NCBI RefSeq assembly: GCF_003858645.1
Contig: NZ_RQJP01000004.1
Location: forward strand, 558,001 to 622,000
Origin: Larkinella knui
Lineage (GTDB): Bacteria > Bacteroidota > Bacteroidia > Cytophagales > Spirosomataceae
Length of the DNA: 64,000 bases
Direction of reading: 5' to 3'
Shown here: one piece after another, positions 55,786 through 64,000 of the stretch
Position numbering within the stretch: position 1 is the stretch's first letter
Layout of the letters: every line of letters begins with the position of its first letter
The notes under the pieces: model-generated
Told to the model about the DNA's origin: nothing
The model's database searches: none
What the model saw: only the letters and a program-made list of their open reading frames with translations
Made by a program: the position numbers and the translations under genes

Positions 55786-56305
55786 GTTTGAACAATATTT
55801 TAGGGGAGCGGTGTGCACAACCAGTTTATAACACTGAATTTTTTTTCGATAGCTGGCTGTTCGGCTAGCTCTGCCAATAGTGGAATTTCAATGAGTGAAC
55901 AAACTGAGCTTCCTACTCGTAAGTTCTCATGTCCAGGTATGAAATAACGCAAATCGTTCGTCAACTGAAGCCCTCCTTTATTTCTGAGCCGCTTAGAGAG
56001 TAAAAACCGGGCGGTCATTTTTCTTCCTCTCTTTTCCCTTCCAACGTCATTCGTCGTCAGACCGGCTGATGGACGATGAGATCAAAACGCCAGGCCCAGT
56101 GCGTTTATGCGGTGGTGTTCCTGCCGTTGTTGCTCAAATTTTCCACATCTTATCCAGCGATAAAACAAAATACTCGTCTCAAAGCGGGGGCTGGCGAAAC
56201 ACTTACCAATTATAAACGATTTCGACCAAATTTCACAAATCTAAATTTTTATAATAATGGATCACTACCTTATTATACCTGATCACCACTCCACGATCTA
56301 CCTCT
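55786..56305. other. 520-bp stretch between aroC and the FtsX-type gene
   Basis: Contains one possible small ORF on the minus strand (55800-56018), listed separately. The rest is AT-rich and shows no gene. The 80 bp before the permease start are very AT-rich, with the near-consensus TAAATTTT about 60 bp upstream. Confidence 0.35.
55800..56018 (-). CDS. Possible small protein, unknown
   Basis: A 72-residue frame. In its favour is a strong purine-rich site (AGAGGAAG) six bases before the ATG. The protein has no signal peptide or recognised motif. It converges on aroC with a very short gap. It may be a remnant of an older gene. Confidence 0.3.
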   Translation of the reverse strand: MTARFLLSKRLRNKGGLQLTNDLRYFIPGHENLRVGSSVCSLIEIPLLAELAEQPAIEKKFSVINWLCTPLP

Positions 56306-58666
56306 ATGTTACAAAACTACTTCAAAATCGCCTGGAGAAATCTACTGAAATACAAGCTGTTCTCCTTTATCAATATTCTGGGGTTAAGCCTGGCCATTCC
56401 TACCGCCTTGATGGGCTTAGTTCAGATCGTCAATTATTATGAGTTCGATAATTTCCACGAAGATGAGGAACGGATCGTCCGATTAATCACTGACGAAAAA
56501 CGGAAAGATGGCGATATCATCAACTGGGCATCGAGCCCGGTTCCGCTGGCGTCGTATATCCGGGAACATGCAGTGGGCATTGAAAAGTCAGCCACCATCG
56601 TCAGGGATTTGAGCTGGGTGTTAAGTAATGGCATAAAGACAAAGAACAGTAATGCCATTTATACCAATGAGGCCTTTTTTCAGCTCTTTAAATTTCCGCT
56701 TGAAAAAGGCACTTATCCGATTGATCCGAACACGATGGTGTTAACCCATGAAACCGCCCGGTGGTTCTTTGGTGATACCAATCCCATTGGGAACATCCTG
56801 GAACACCCCACGCTCGGCAGCTTTAAAATTGTGGGCGTTTTGAAGCCGTTCAATAGCTTGAGAACCCAGTTCCGGACCGATGTCTTTGTCCCACTAACCA
56901 CGTATCTGACCAGCAAAAACCCGGTCAATGACTGGTCTGCCCTGAATGCCCATACCTTCTTGAAACTGGCAAAAGGAATGACACCCGCCGACCTCGACCG
57001 GCAATTGTCAATAACCGACAGGGAAATCAATCACTTGCTTACTACAACAGCACCCGCTACACTGCATTTCAAAGCCCAATACCTGGCGGACATCTCACCG
57101 GCAAAAGCGATTTTAAAGAATGATCCCTATATCCAGGACATCCGAAGTATGTACGTTAATTTCGCTTTTCAGCTGATTATCCTGGTGCTCGCTTCCTTAA
57201 ACTACATCAATCTGACCCTCGCCCGATCGATGAACCGAAGCCGCGAAGTGGGGGTACGGAAAGTGGCTGGTGCCACCAAATCCCAGTTGGTCCTGCAGTT
57301 TCTGGTCGAATCCGTCTTAATTTCGTATATAGCATTGGGGGTTGGTTTGCTCCTATTAGGGTGGATAAAAAATCAGATTCAGCTATCCTGGCTCACCTGG
57401 GACATCGACCATCTGGGTTACCTGATCCTGCTATTTTTCGTTTTCAACCTGATCCTGGGTTTAGCAGCCGGAGCTGCTCCCAGCTTTATTCTCTCCGCCT
57501 ACCAGCCGGTAAAGGTGCTGAAAGGCACGATCGCGCCGACCGGTTTTGGGAAAATAGGCTTTCGGAAATCGTTGATCATCGTTCAGTTTACCATCGCCCT
57601 GGTCTATATTTTCTTTATCGGGCATCTGTATCATCAGGTAGATTACATGGCCACCGATAATGAAAATTACCACCGCAAGGATATACTCAATTTAAACATT
57701 GCCGGGAATCAGTATAAAACTTTCGCTGCCGATGTGCGTACGATCAAGGAAGTAGAAAAAATAGGGTACACCTCGCTGATGTTTGGCAATAAGCCAACCC
57801 AGGCCGGCATTAAAAAAGTAAAAAACGAGGTGTCGAATCCCGCTTTTTACTACGCTGTCGACCATCAGTTTGTTGAAAATATGGGCCTGCGGATCGTGGC
57901 GGGCAAAAATCTCATTCCCAGTAACGCCGACTTGCCGTCCCCCCTGATTCTGGTCAATCAGAAAGCCGTTGAAAAACTGAACCTGGGTTCGGAGCAGGAA
58001 GCGATTGGTAAACTCATCGTGTTAAATGACACTATATCAGCCACCATTATTGGGGTGGTCGCCAATTTCTGCCACTATGATTATGAAAGTAAGATCGAGC
58101 CGGTCGTTTTCCAGTACCGGCCTGCTTTATTCAAAGTCATGTGTTTAAAAACGAGCCCGGTCCGTGATCGCAGGGGCTTTGAAGCTACCCTGCGAAGCCA
58201 ATGGATGAAATATACCCCTCACCAGGAAATGAACGCCTTGTGGCTGGATACCGATATGTACGAACGCTATTACCCCTACAATGAAATGCAATTCATGAAT
58301 ATCGAAGGCGTTGCCATTTTCGTCATTGCCATTTTAGGGCTAATCGGCATTCTTACCTACAGTTTAGAGAAACGGACCAAAGAAATCGGCATCCGAAAAG
58401 TAATCGGCGCCACAACTGTCGAAATCATTCGGATGATTTCGACAGAATTTATTAAACTACTGGCCATTGCCATTACCATTGCCATCCCCCTCGGGATCAT
58501 CATTGGACGGTATATGAATAGTTTTTATGTATTCAATCAGGGGATAGGATACCTGACCATGTCCGGATTAGTAGCCGTCATCCTGGGAATTGCCTTAATG
58601 GCGGTTGGCTTCTTTTCTTGGCAGGCTGCACAAGCCAATCCGGCCAGAACCCTGAAGGCGGAGTAA
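56306..58666 (+). CDS. FtsX/MacB-type ABC transporter permease
   Basis: A 786-residue membrane protein with the Bacteroidota double-FtsX layout. MLQNYFKIAWRNLLKYKLFS leads into helix 1; a MacB periplasmic core domain follows; then FtsX helices around 285-430 (SREVGVRKVAGATKSQLVLQF motif), a second periplasmic domain, and C-terminal helices (about 665-780) with KEIGIRKVIGATTVEIIRM. It should work with a separate ATPase, not encoded here, to drive export or lipoprotein/peptide handling. It is convergent with a related permease at 59128-61530. Confidence 0.9.
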   Translation: MLQNYFKIAWRNLLKYKLFSFINILGLSLAIPTALMGLVQIVNYYEFDNFHEDEERIVRLITDEKRKDGDIINWASSPVPLASYIREHAVGIEKSATIVRDLSWVLSNGIKTKNSNAIYTNEAFFQLFKFPLEKGTYPIDPNTMVLTHETARWFFGDTNPIGNILEHPTLGSFKIVGVLKPFNSLRTQFRTDVFVPLTTYLTSKNPVNDWSALNAHTFLKLAKGMTPADLDRQLSITDREINHLLTTTAPATLHFKAQYLADISPAKAILKNDPYIQDIRSMYVNFAFQLIILVLASLNYINLTLARSMNRSREVGVRKVAGATKSQLVLQFLVESVLISYIALGVGLLLLGWIKNQIQLSWLTWDIDHLGYLILLFFVFNLILGLAAGAAPSFILSAYQPVKVLKGTIAPTGFGKIGFRKSLIIVQFTIALVYIFFIGHLYHQVDYMATDNENYHRKDILNLNIAGNQYKTFAADVRTIKEVEKIGYTSLMFGNKPTQAGIKKVKNEVSNPAFYYAVDHQFVENMGLRIVAGKNLIPSNADLPSPLILVNQKAVEKLNLGSEQEAIGKLIVLNDTISATIIGVVANFCHYDYESKIEPVVFQYRPALFKVMCLKTSPVRDRRGFEATLRSQWMKYTPHQEMNALWLDTDMYERYYPYNEMQFMNIEGVAIFVIAILGLIGILTYSLEKRTKEIGIRKVIGATTVEIIRMISTEFIKLLAIAITIAIPLGIIIGRYMNSFYVFNQGIGYLTMSGLVAVILGIALMAVGFFSWQAAQANPARTLKAE

Positions 58667-58696
58667 TCCCTGGATTCTATTCTCGATCACATACTC

Positions 58697-58884
58697 ATGA
58701 AAAACATTCTCCTTCTCCTTTTTGCCTGGCAACGATGCCAACATTTGCCCAGATCACTGAAAAATTTGATGGCCCTGCCTCGAAGCCACCTTATACCCTG
58801 GCTATGGAGGGCTGGGGCACCATTTCGATGCTGGATTATATGGGCAAACGGCCCATGACATTGAATTTAATCGTGCACCTCTGA
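58697..58884 (+). pseudogene. Decayed gene fragment of an exported protein
   Basis: ATG at 58697 starts MKNILLLLFAW, a signal-peptide beginning, but the continuation typical of a mature protein (TFAQITEKFDGPASKPPYTL, ending at 58884) lies in another frame, shifted by one base. The reading frame then stops. I read it as a frameshifted and truncated remnant. The parent family is unknown to me. Confidence 0.4.
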
Positions 58885-59127
58885 ACCGATCATTTTCAAC
58901 ACTAGGCAAAGTGCTTGTCTTGGATCAGGATAGCGGTTTAGAAAATGGGTGAAACCAGACTTAAATTGATGCTAATCGATTATAACGGTTCAATTAGTTC
59001 GTTCACACACCACCGCTCGTAGATACATAGACGCTATTTACTGGAGGATCTTGTCAAGGATACGTTGTCTCACAAGGAGCGTTTTTCTACCATTCCTCAA
59101 TAGGCATGTCGTTCCTTTATCGTTTGA
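58885..59127. other. Gene-free remnant between convergent FtsX-type genes
   Basis: No intact ORF. A short frame (YLLEDLVKDTLSHKERFST, near 59030-59100) looks protein-like but is isolated; it may be a relic of a deleted gene. Confidence 0.3.
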
Positions 59128-61530
59128 TCATTCCGTCCGCAGACTATCCGTTGGATTGGCTTGAGCGGCCCGATATGTTCTTAGGCCGATGGTCAGCCCA
59201 CCCAGCAGCAACAGCAGACCAACACACAGTCCAAACGTTTCCAAACCAATAGTTACCCGGTACGCAAAATTGCGCAGCAGGGCCGTGCCTGCCAGATAAC
59301 CCAGCGGGTAGGCCAGCAACAGGGCCATCACCAGCAGCTTGCCAAATTCCCAGGAGAGGGTCGTAACGAGTTGCTGAACCGTAGCCCCCATCACTTTGCG
59401 AATTCCTACCTCCCTGGTCCGCAGTTGCAGGTTATACGTCACCATCCCCAATAGACCCAGGCTGGCGATGGAGAGCGAGAGGCCAATGAGAACCGCTAAG
59501 AAATCAGTATACGGGCTGTTGTCGTACTTGGTGGACAAATAGTCATTATACCATTCCCCCAGAAACGGTTCGTACGGCAACTGGCGCTGCCAAATTCGTT
59601 TCGTTTCCGCCAGCACCATTTGTTCGGTTCCTGCAGTTACCGCCAGGCTGAGATACCGAAACCGATCGGGCTGGTACTCCATCACCAGGGGTTGAATGGG
59701 TTGAGCCAGAAAGGAGAATCGGAAATTCTTCAGCACCCCCGCCACTTGTACTTCGACGCTATCATTCAGCCAGAGCGCACGCCCGATCGCATCGCCTGGG
59801 AAACCCAGGTGAAATGCCCGGACCGCTTCTTCATTAATCAGGATGAAGCGAGAGGCCGACCGTCGCGAAGTCAAACCCGCCGGGCGGGGAAAGTTACGGC
59901 CCGCTACCAGCGATAAACCCATGGTCTGCACAAAACTGGAATCAATGTCCACCACGATCGCCTGGGTAGAGTCCTGACTGGCTCGATTGCTCCGGACGTA
60001 GCGGATCTGGTTCAGCTCGCTTAACAGCGCCGAAGAAGCACTAACGCCTTCAACACCCGCCACCTGACTGAGTGCCTGAATCAGACTTGACCGGGGAGGG
60101 GCATCGAGCGGAAGGGTTAAGAGCCGCTCCCGCCGAAACCCGTAGTCGGCGGTGGATAAGAAATGAAACTGTCGGTATAAAGTCACCAACAGGATCATGG
60201 CGACGAGCGAGACGATAAACTGGGCGACAATCAAGGCTTTCCGAAACGAAAAGCCCCGGATTACGCGCAGGCCGGAAAAGCTCCGGAATACCTGCGCGGG
60301 CTCAAACCCGGACAGGATTCGGGCTGGCACCCAGCCGGCCAGCATCCCCGCCAGCAGGGCAAAGCCCAGGAATAACAGCCACACCTGAAGGTCCCAGGCC
60401 TGACCGGAAATCAGCCACAATTGCACGGCGGGAAGGGGACGGATCAGTATAGCCATGCCGTACGCCAGACCTACGGCCAGCAGAGCTACCACGACGGATT
60501 CGGCCATGAATTGGCTCATGACCTGCCACCGTAACGCCCCGACGGCCTTGCGTATGCCCACCTCCCGAACCCGGCTGATGGACCGGGCTAGGGTTAGGTT
60601 CACGTAATTAAAACCGGCCAGCAGCAGGGTGATCAAACCAATCAGAAACTCCACCGCCAATTCGGCATAACTTTTTTCATTGACCATCCGCTCCCTGAGT
60701 TGTTCGGTAGCGGGCGACAATTGGGCCAGTGATTGCACCTGAAAGCGGTAGTCTACCTTCGGGGTAGCATGTACGCCCCCCGTCGCCCGCTTCAGCAACG
60801 ATGGCAACACCTGTTGAAGGTGATCCCTCGTCGAGGCAGGTTTTACTAAGACGTACGTATACGCCTGCTTGTAGTACTGCCACTGCCATACCTGGGAAGA
60901 CCCTCGTTGGGTGATCTGCGGGAATGAGGCTATTGAAAAGAGAGCCTCAAATTTAAAGTGGGAATTCAGAGGTGGCTCCGCCAGGACGCCCGTAACTGTG
61001 ACCAGACCCAGCGTTTTGTGCTGAAGAACCTTGCCAATGGGATCACTGGTTCCGAAAAACCGGAAAGCGGTTTTGGGAGTAATGACCACGGTCAAGGGGT
61101 CGGTGACCGGTCGGCCTCGCTCGATCCGAAACTGGAAGACGTTGAAAAACCCCGGATCAACGACGGCGGCATCGATCGCCAGTTGTTTGTCATTTGCCCG
61201 GAAGCTACGGTCAGGGATCATCCGGTTAAAGGGAATATAGCGAACGGCCTCTTCAATAAAGTCGTAGTCTTGCTTAAGGGCCGGAGCCAGCGACAGGGGC
61301 GTGGTCGCAGTCATAGCAGGGCCCTGGGTTCCATTTCTGACATCGGTAATGATGCGGTAAATGCGGTCTCGTTTGGGATGAAAGTTATCGTATTCGAAGA
61401 CGACTTTGATGTGAGAGATGGTCAAAAAGCAGACCATCAATCCCGATGCAAAACCGAAGATGTTGATGGCGGAGAACAGTTTGTGTTTCCACAACTGCCG
61501 AAGAGCGATTTTAAGGTAATTCTGGAACAT
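59128..61530 (-). CDS. FtsX/MacB-type ABC transporter permease
   Basis: An 800-residue paralogue of the permease at 56306-58666, with the same order: MFQNYLKIALRQLWKHKLFS, MacB core domain, FtsX helices with REVGIRKAVGALRWQVMSQF, second periplasmic domain, C-terminal helices with REVGIRKVMGATVQQLVTTL. The two are clearly related but diverged. It is GC-richer than the neighbouring permease, so the pair may not be a recent local duplication. No ATPase gene is adjacent. Confidence 0.9.
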   Translation of the reverse strand: MFQNYLKIALRQLWKHKLFSAINIFGFASGLMVCFLTISHIKVVFEYDNFHPKRDRIYRIITDVRNGTQGPAMTATTPLSLAPALKQDYDFIEEAVRYIPFNRMIPDRSFRANDKQLAIDAAVVDPGFFNVFQFRIERGRPVTDPLTVVITPKTAFRFFGTSDPIGKVLQHKTLGLVTVTGVLAEPPLNSHFKFEALFSIASFPQITQRGSSQVWQWQYYKQAYTYVLVKPASTRDHLQQVLPSLLKRATGGVHATPKVDYRFQVQSLAQLSPATEQLRERMVNEKSYAELAVEFLIGLITLLLAGFNYVNLTLARSISRVREVGIRKAVGALRWQVMSQFMAESVVVALLAVGLAYGMAILIRPLPAVQLWLISGQAWDLQVWLLFLGFALLAGMLAGWVPARILSGFEPAQVFRSFSGLRVIRGFSFRKALIVAQFIVSLVAMILLVTLYRQFHFLSTADYGFRRERLLTLPLDAPPRSSLIQALSQVAGVEGVSASSALLSELNQIRYVRSNRASQDSTQAIVVDIDSSFVQTMGLSLVAGRNFPRPAGLTSRRSASRFILINEEAVRAFHLGFPGDAIGRALWLNDSVEVQVAGVLKNFRFSFLAQPIQPLVMEYQPDRFRYLSLAVTAGTEQMVLAETKRIWQRQLPYEPFLGEWYNDYLSTKYDNSPYTDFLAVLIGLSLSIASLGLLGMVTYNLQLRTREVGIRKVMGATVQQLVTTLSWEFGKLLVMALLLAYPLGYLAGTALLRNFAYRVTIGLETFGLCVGLLLLLGGLTIGLRTYRAAQANPTDSLRTE

Positions 61531-62042
61531 GCAACCGCGGTTATAGCCATAAACTTGATCCCAAATTACAATTCTTATGCATAGTTTTAATATAAATCTT
61601 TTTGCCTTTTAGTCCCTTTTGAGCTTTCTTTTCCCGATCCAGAGACAAAGCAAGGAGGTAGTAATCAAAAAGAGCAGTCGTTTAGATGGTATCCCGACTT
61701 GCTATTCTTAGGGATTTTTTAGGTGAACTTTCATTATCCATTGATTACCGTTTCTTTCCGTCACAACCTATTAGGGCAATAAAAGAAACCAGCTAGTTTC
61801 ATTTTATAAACGAATCAGAGATACCATAACGTGAAGATTATTGTCTAAGTACAGGTAACGTTGCATTCGCAATTAGAATGCGTCAGCCATCAATACCGCA
61901 AAGACAATTTAACAGCAATTACCCTATCTATTCATCTGAAAAATTTTCCTGCCGAAGAAATAACTGAAAATAAATCTCCCTTGTAGTATATACGGCTTGA
62001 CCTTCCAAAAGAACACGAAAAGGAAACCCTTTATCAATAGCG
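61531..62042. other. 512-bp AT-rich gene-free stretch
   Basis: No convincing ORF, RNA or repeat seen. It separates the FtsX-type gene from the TonB-C-like gene; the promoter of the former must lie in the part next to 61530. Confidence 0.4.
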
Positions 62043-62480
62043 TTAGTACCGACGAACCAGAAATTGATACAGTGTCTCTACTCCTTTCTTGTTGATCCGA
62101 CCGGGAGTCCAACGGGGCATTAAGGTACCAATCCGAGTCATTTCTTTTTTCAAGACCGGATCATTATTGTCGGAGGGGACCAAGCTGATCACTTTACCCT
62201 GTCCATCAATAGTAGCCGTTAGCCAAGTTTTCTTTCCAAGCTTGAGGGACGGATCGGCATCTCCGAAGTTTTCCAGAATGAAATCCACCAGCTTTTCTTC
62301 TCCACCAGGAAACGAAGGAGGAGATTGCGTTTCAATTGAAATTAATCCCATTGTGTTATAGGTAATAATGGGTTTCCCACTATTAAGTCCAGGTTGAGCC
62401 ATCACATCGATTGAAATGGCCACCGAAATAAGGGCTCCGATCAGAGCGAGGTCGCGAAACGAAGGTAGGGTCATTTTCAT
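62043..62480 (-). CDS. Exported protein with TonB C-terminal-like domain
   Basis: A 145-residue protein with an N-terminal hydrophobic segment (DLALIGALISVAISIDVMAQ, a probable signal peptide) and a domain resembling the TonB C-terminus of Bacteroidota proteins: PPSFPGGEEKLVDFILENF, then a beta-rich ATIDGQGKVISL and MPRWTPGRINKKGVETLYQF. It lacks the usual N-terminal membrane anchor plus proline-rich linker of true TonB, so it is a soluble TonB-C-like protein rather than an energy transducer. ATG at 62474 is an alternative start. Confidence 0.75.
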   Translation of the reverse strand: MKMTLPSFRDLALIGALISVAISIDVMAQPGLNSGKPIITYNTMGLISIETQSPPSFPGGEEKLVDFILENFGDADPSLKLGKKTWLTATIDGQGKVISLVPSDNNDPVLKKEMTRIGTLMPRWTPGRINKKGVETLYQFLVRRY

Positions 62481-62783
62481 ATTTTATTCTGAAGATGCTA
62501 ACCGATTCGACAGGGTTGCATCCATCTCAAATAAAAATTTGCCCTTATTTTTTTAGCTAATCAATTGGTCTGTTTAGTTAAATAAGCCTTTGAAAATAAA
62601 AACCGGCACCTTCTGCCGGTTAGTCTAACTTCTCGGTGGGTATCCAGTTGAATAAAAACCAAATGGAATGCTAAAGATGGCTTAAAAACTTAGCGAAACT
62701 GAAAATTGATAATAAGGGAAATCTTTTCGAAAACTGATCGGCAAATTAGGTCGGATTAACGCCATTCTTATTCCAGTAAGCTT
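62481..62783. other. 303-bp stretch containing a terminator
   Basis: The only structure is the hairpin at 62596-62621. Otherwise AT-rich with no ORF of interest. Confidence 0.4.
62596..62621 (-). terminator. Intrinsic terminator on the minus strand
   Basis: AACCGGCA (62601-62608) pairs perfectly with TGCCGGTT (62614-62621), followed on the minus strand by TTTATTTTC. It probably ends the transcript of the gene at 62784-63101. Confidence 0.7.
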
Positions 62784-63101
62784 TTATTGGTCTTGTGAAA
62801 ATGGCACTTTTAAAAGGATATTAATGGTATTAAAAAACCAGGCGGTATAGGCATTTACGGTGCGGAGGTATAAATCAAAATCTCCTTTGTTGTAGAAAAG
62901 CAGGAGACTATTAAAATCGGTTGGCAGATCACTGCTAAGAGCCTGCCCGACAACGGTTTTGATTACGCGAATAAAGCGTTCTCTATCCTCGGTAGCAAAG
63001 GTCTGATTCCATTGAACGATGTGATTACCACCTATAAACCCGTAATTAGTAAAGGAAAACAAGAATTCGTTTAATTCTTCTTCAGACGCTAACCGTTTCA
63101 T
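62784..63101 (-). CDS. Small soluble protein, unknown function
   Basis: A 105-residue protein (MKRLASEEELNEFLFSFTNYGF, then helices to WFFNTINILLKVPF). Composition is that of a real globular protein and a terminator lies downstream, so I accept the gene. The start at 63101 is chosen over an ATG at 63152, whose extra residues are not signal- or domain-like. No family recognised. Confidence 0.6.
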   Translation of the reverse strand: MKRLASEEELNEFLFSFTNYGFIGGNHIVQWNQTFATEDRERFIRVIKTVVGQALSSDLPTDFNSLLLFYNKGDFDLYLRTVNAYTAWFFNTINILLKVPFSQDQ

Positions 63102-63294
63102 GATCCGTAAAGAGTAGGCAAGTGAGGTTTTTATAAACAAAACAAATGCCAATGTTACTTAAACGGTATTTGTAGTTACTCTTAACGAGTTTATTTTAGT
63201 TTACGAGACCATTTGCCCCTCAATTCTTTACATAAATGTCCGTTTTATCACTACACATTTATTAAAATTTGATGATTGATACCCAACGCGAGGA

Positions 63295-63480
63295 TTACCA
63301 ATAGTATTCTTTGTCGTTGAGAAGGTCTGGGATTTTAACGGCTTTATTGACTTTAATCAGGTCTCCCAGGTTTAAAGCCATAAACCGTCGTTTCGCATCG
63401 TGTCGATTAAGAGCGGCCAGATGCATATCGTGAACTTCCTCCCCTTTCCGATAAGTAATTTTATACTGCTTCGTCGGCAC
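63295..63480 (-). CDS. Small protein, unknown function
   Basis: A 61-residue basic protein (QYKITYRKGEEVHDMHLAAL, then NRHDAKRRFMALNLGDLIKV). The pattern of beta-strand then helix is plausible for a small regulatory or RNA-associated protein, but I cannot name it. CAAATGATA just upstream is only a near-match to the -7 element. Confidence 0.5.
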   Translation of the reverse strand: MPTKQYKITYRKGEEVHDMHLAALNRHDAKRRFMALNLGDLIKVNKAVKIPDLLNDKEYYW

Positions 63481-64000
63481 GGCTTTTAATTATCAAATGA
63501 TACCTGGGCAGTTTGACAATCAATTAAGGTGCCGGTTTAAGAAAGTAATAAAAAAACTACTAGTTGAGCCTATAGGGATGGATAGTTCATTGTCCTCTAA
63601 AAACAAACCCCGGCCCATCACCCCACCTTCCGCACCCTGTTTACCCATTATCTCATCCCGCACCGGGCCGTGTAGTCTTTCCGTTCTTACTCTGTCCATG
63701 AGCGTACAGAAACGGTCAGTTTTCTTAAACCGGGTAACGCTCATTAAACCATACCCAACCGCAGTTCTTCCAACGGGCTAAACCACCGAAATGAATCCAA
63801 AAACGGCTTGGTTTTTGCTCCATTCTATCCAGCACTTCCAAAAAACTCTCCGTCAAACGACGCGAATCGGTGTAGTAGACGAAAAACAAATCATTTCCAA
63901 CGGCAGACAAGGCAGGGTTCTAAAATAAGGTCCCCGGTTTTGCAGGCAGGATTTAGTTCAGGCAATTCACCGTTTTCGAAACCTCGATAGCAGGCAATAA
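63481..64000. other. Final 520 bp, no firm gene
   Basis: Contains one possible minus-strand ORF (63725-63910, 61 residues, hydrophobic/aromatic: LFFVYYTDSRRLTESFLEVL) and weaker frames on both strands. None has a recognisable domain. Genes may be cut by the window edge. Confidence 0.3.
63725..63910 (-). CDS. Possible small protein, unknown
   Basis: A 61-residue frame with protein-like composition (MSAVGNDLFFVYYTDSRRLT, ending in CGWVWFNERYPV). No motif, promoter or ribosome-binding site stands out, so it may be spurious. Confidence 0.3.
   Translation of the reverse strand: MSAVGNDLFFVYYTDSRRLTESFLEVLDRMEQKPSRFWIHFGGLARWKNCGWVWFNERYPV

Noticed and set aside
56306-61530. Composite transposon or recent duplication formed by the two FtsX-type genes
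   Set aside because: The paralogues are strongly diverged, differ in base composition, and show no flanking repeats or transposase.

Overview
The window looks like a chromosomal segment of a Bacteroidota bacterium, most probably order Cytophagales, family Spirosomataceae (Spirosoma/Larkinella-like; genus is inference). The evidence is convergent: two giant secreted proteins and one smaller one end in type IX secretion (T9SS) C-terminal sorting domains; there is a TonB-dependent receptor with an N-terminal CarboxypepD_reg-like domain, FtsX/MacB-type permeases without an adjacent ATPase, and a BatD protein; several promoters match the Bacteroidota signature TTG-N20/21-TAnnTTTG; and ribosome-binding sites are mostly weak or A-rich. 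I see no phage, plasmid, CRISPR or intact insertion sequence; this is mainly core and niche-adaptation chromosome.

Layout. 0.1-3 kb: a small membrane protein, a beta-propeller lipoprotein and YiaA. 3.3-8 kb: a compact operon of a non-canonical Nramp-like transporter, an NAD-dependent epimerase/dehydratase and a DapA/NanA-type aldolase, followed by a secreted aldose 1-epimerase; I read it as sugar or sugar-acid utilisation. 8-15 kb (minus strand): a surface-polysaccharide cluster with two GT2 glycosyltransferases, a PhyH-type dioxygenase, a GH43-like beta-propeller, a GT39-like membrane glycosyltransferase and a tyvelose-epimerase-like SDR, plus a small lipoprotein. 15-19.5 kb: oligoendopeptidase F, a PaaE-like flavin/2Fe-2S reductase and a GT4 glycosyltransferase. 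20-27 kb: a 2352-residue T9SS cargo with a GH42-like N-terminus and four almost identical 216-residue tandem units. 27-31 kb: an N-acetylglucosamine-kinase-like ATPase, a cytochrome b5-like protein, a lipoprotein, ThiL and ManC. 31.5-34.6 kb: the TonB-dependent receptor.

34.6-36.4 kb holds a CarH-type MerR/cobalamin photoreceptor-regulator beside a CruF-type carotenoid gene, a plausible light-to-pigment module, next to tRNA-His. 36.6-46 kb: superoxide dismutase, TadA, a 1603-residue T9SS protein with 14 cysteine-bracketed Ig-like repeats bounded by two related terminal domains, and a GH3-serine hydrolase fusion. 46-55.8 kb: small secreted proteins, a two-component system, HemB, dihydroorotase, BatD and chorismate synthase. 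56-61.5 kb: two FtsX-type permeases in convergent orientation around a decayed gene. The last 2.5 kb carries a TonB-C-like protein and small unknown ORFs.

Most worth a second look: the Nramp-like transporter lacking metal-binding motifs inside a carbohydrate operon; the CarH/CruF pair; the recently amplified 648-bp repeats; a 145-bp element with 26-bp inverted termini; a perfect 20-bp palindrome upstream of the giant T9SS gene; competing hairpins ahead of the GH3 fusion; and four intergenic dyads built from simple direct repeats. Nothing here is demonstrably a wholly new system; the Nramp operon is the best candidate for undescribed biochemistry.
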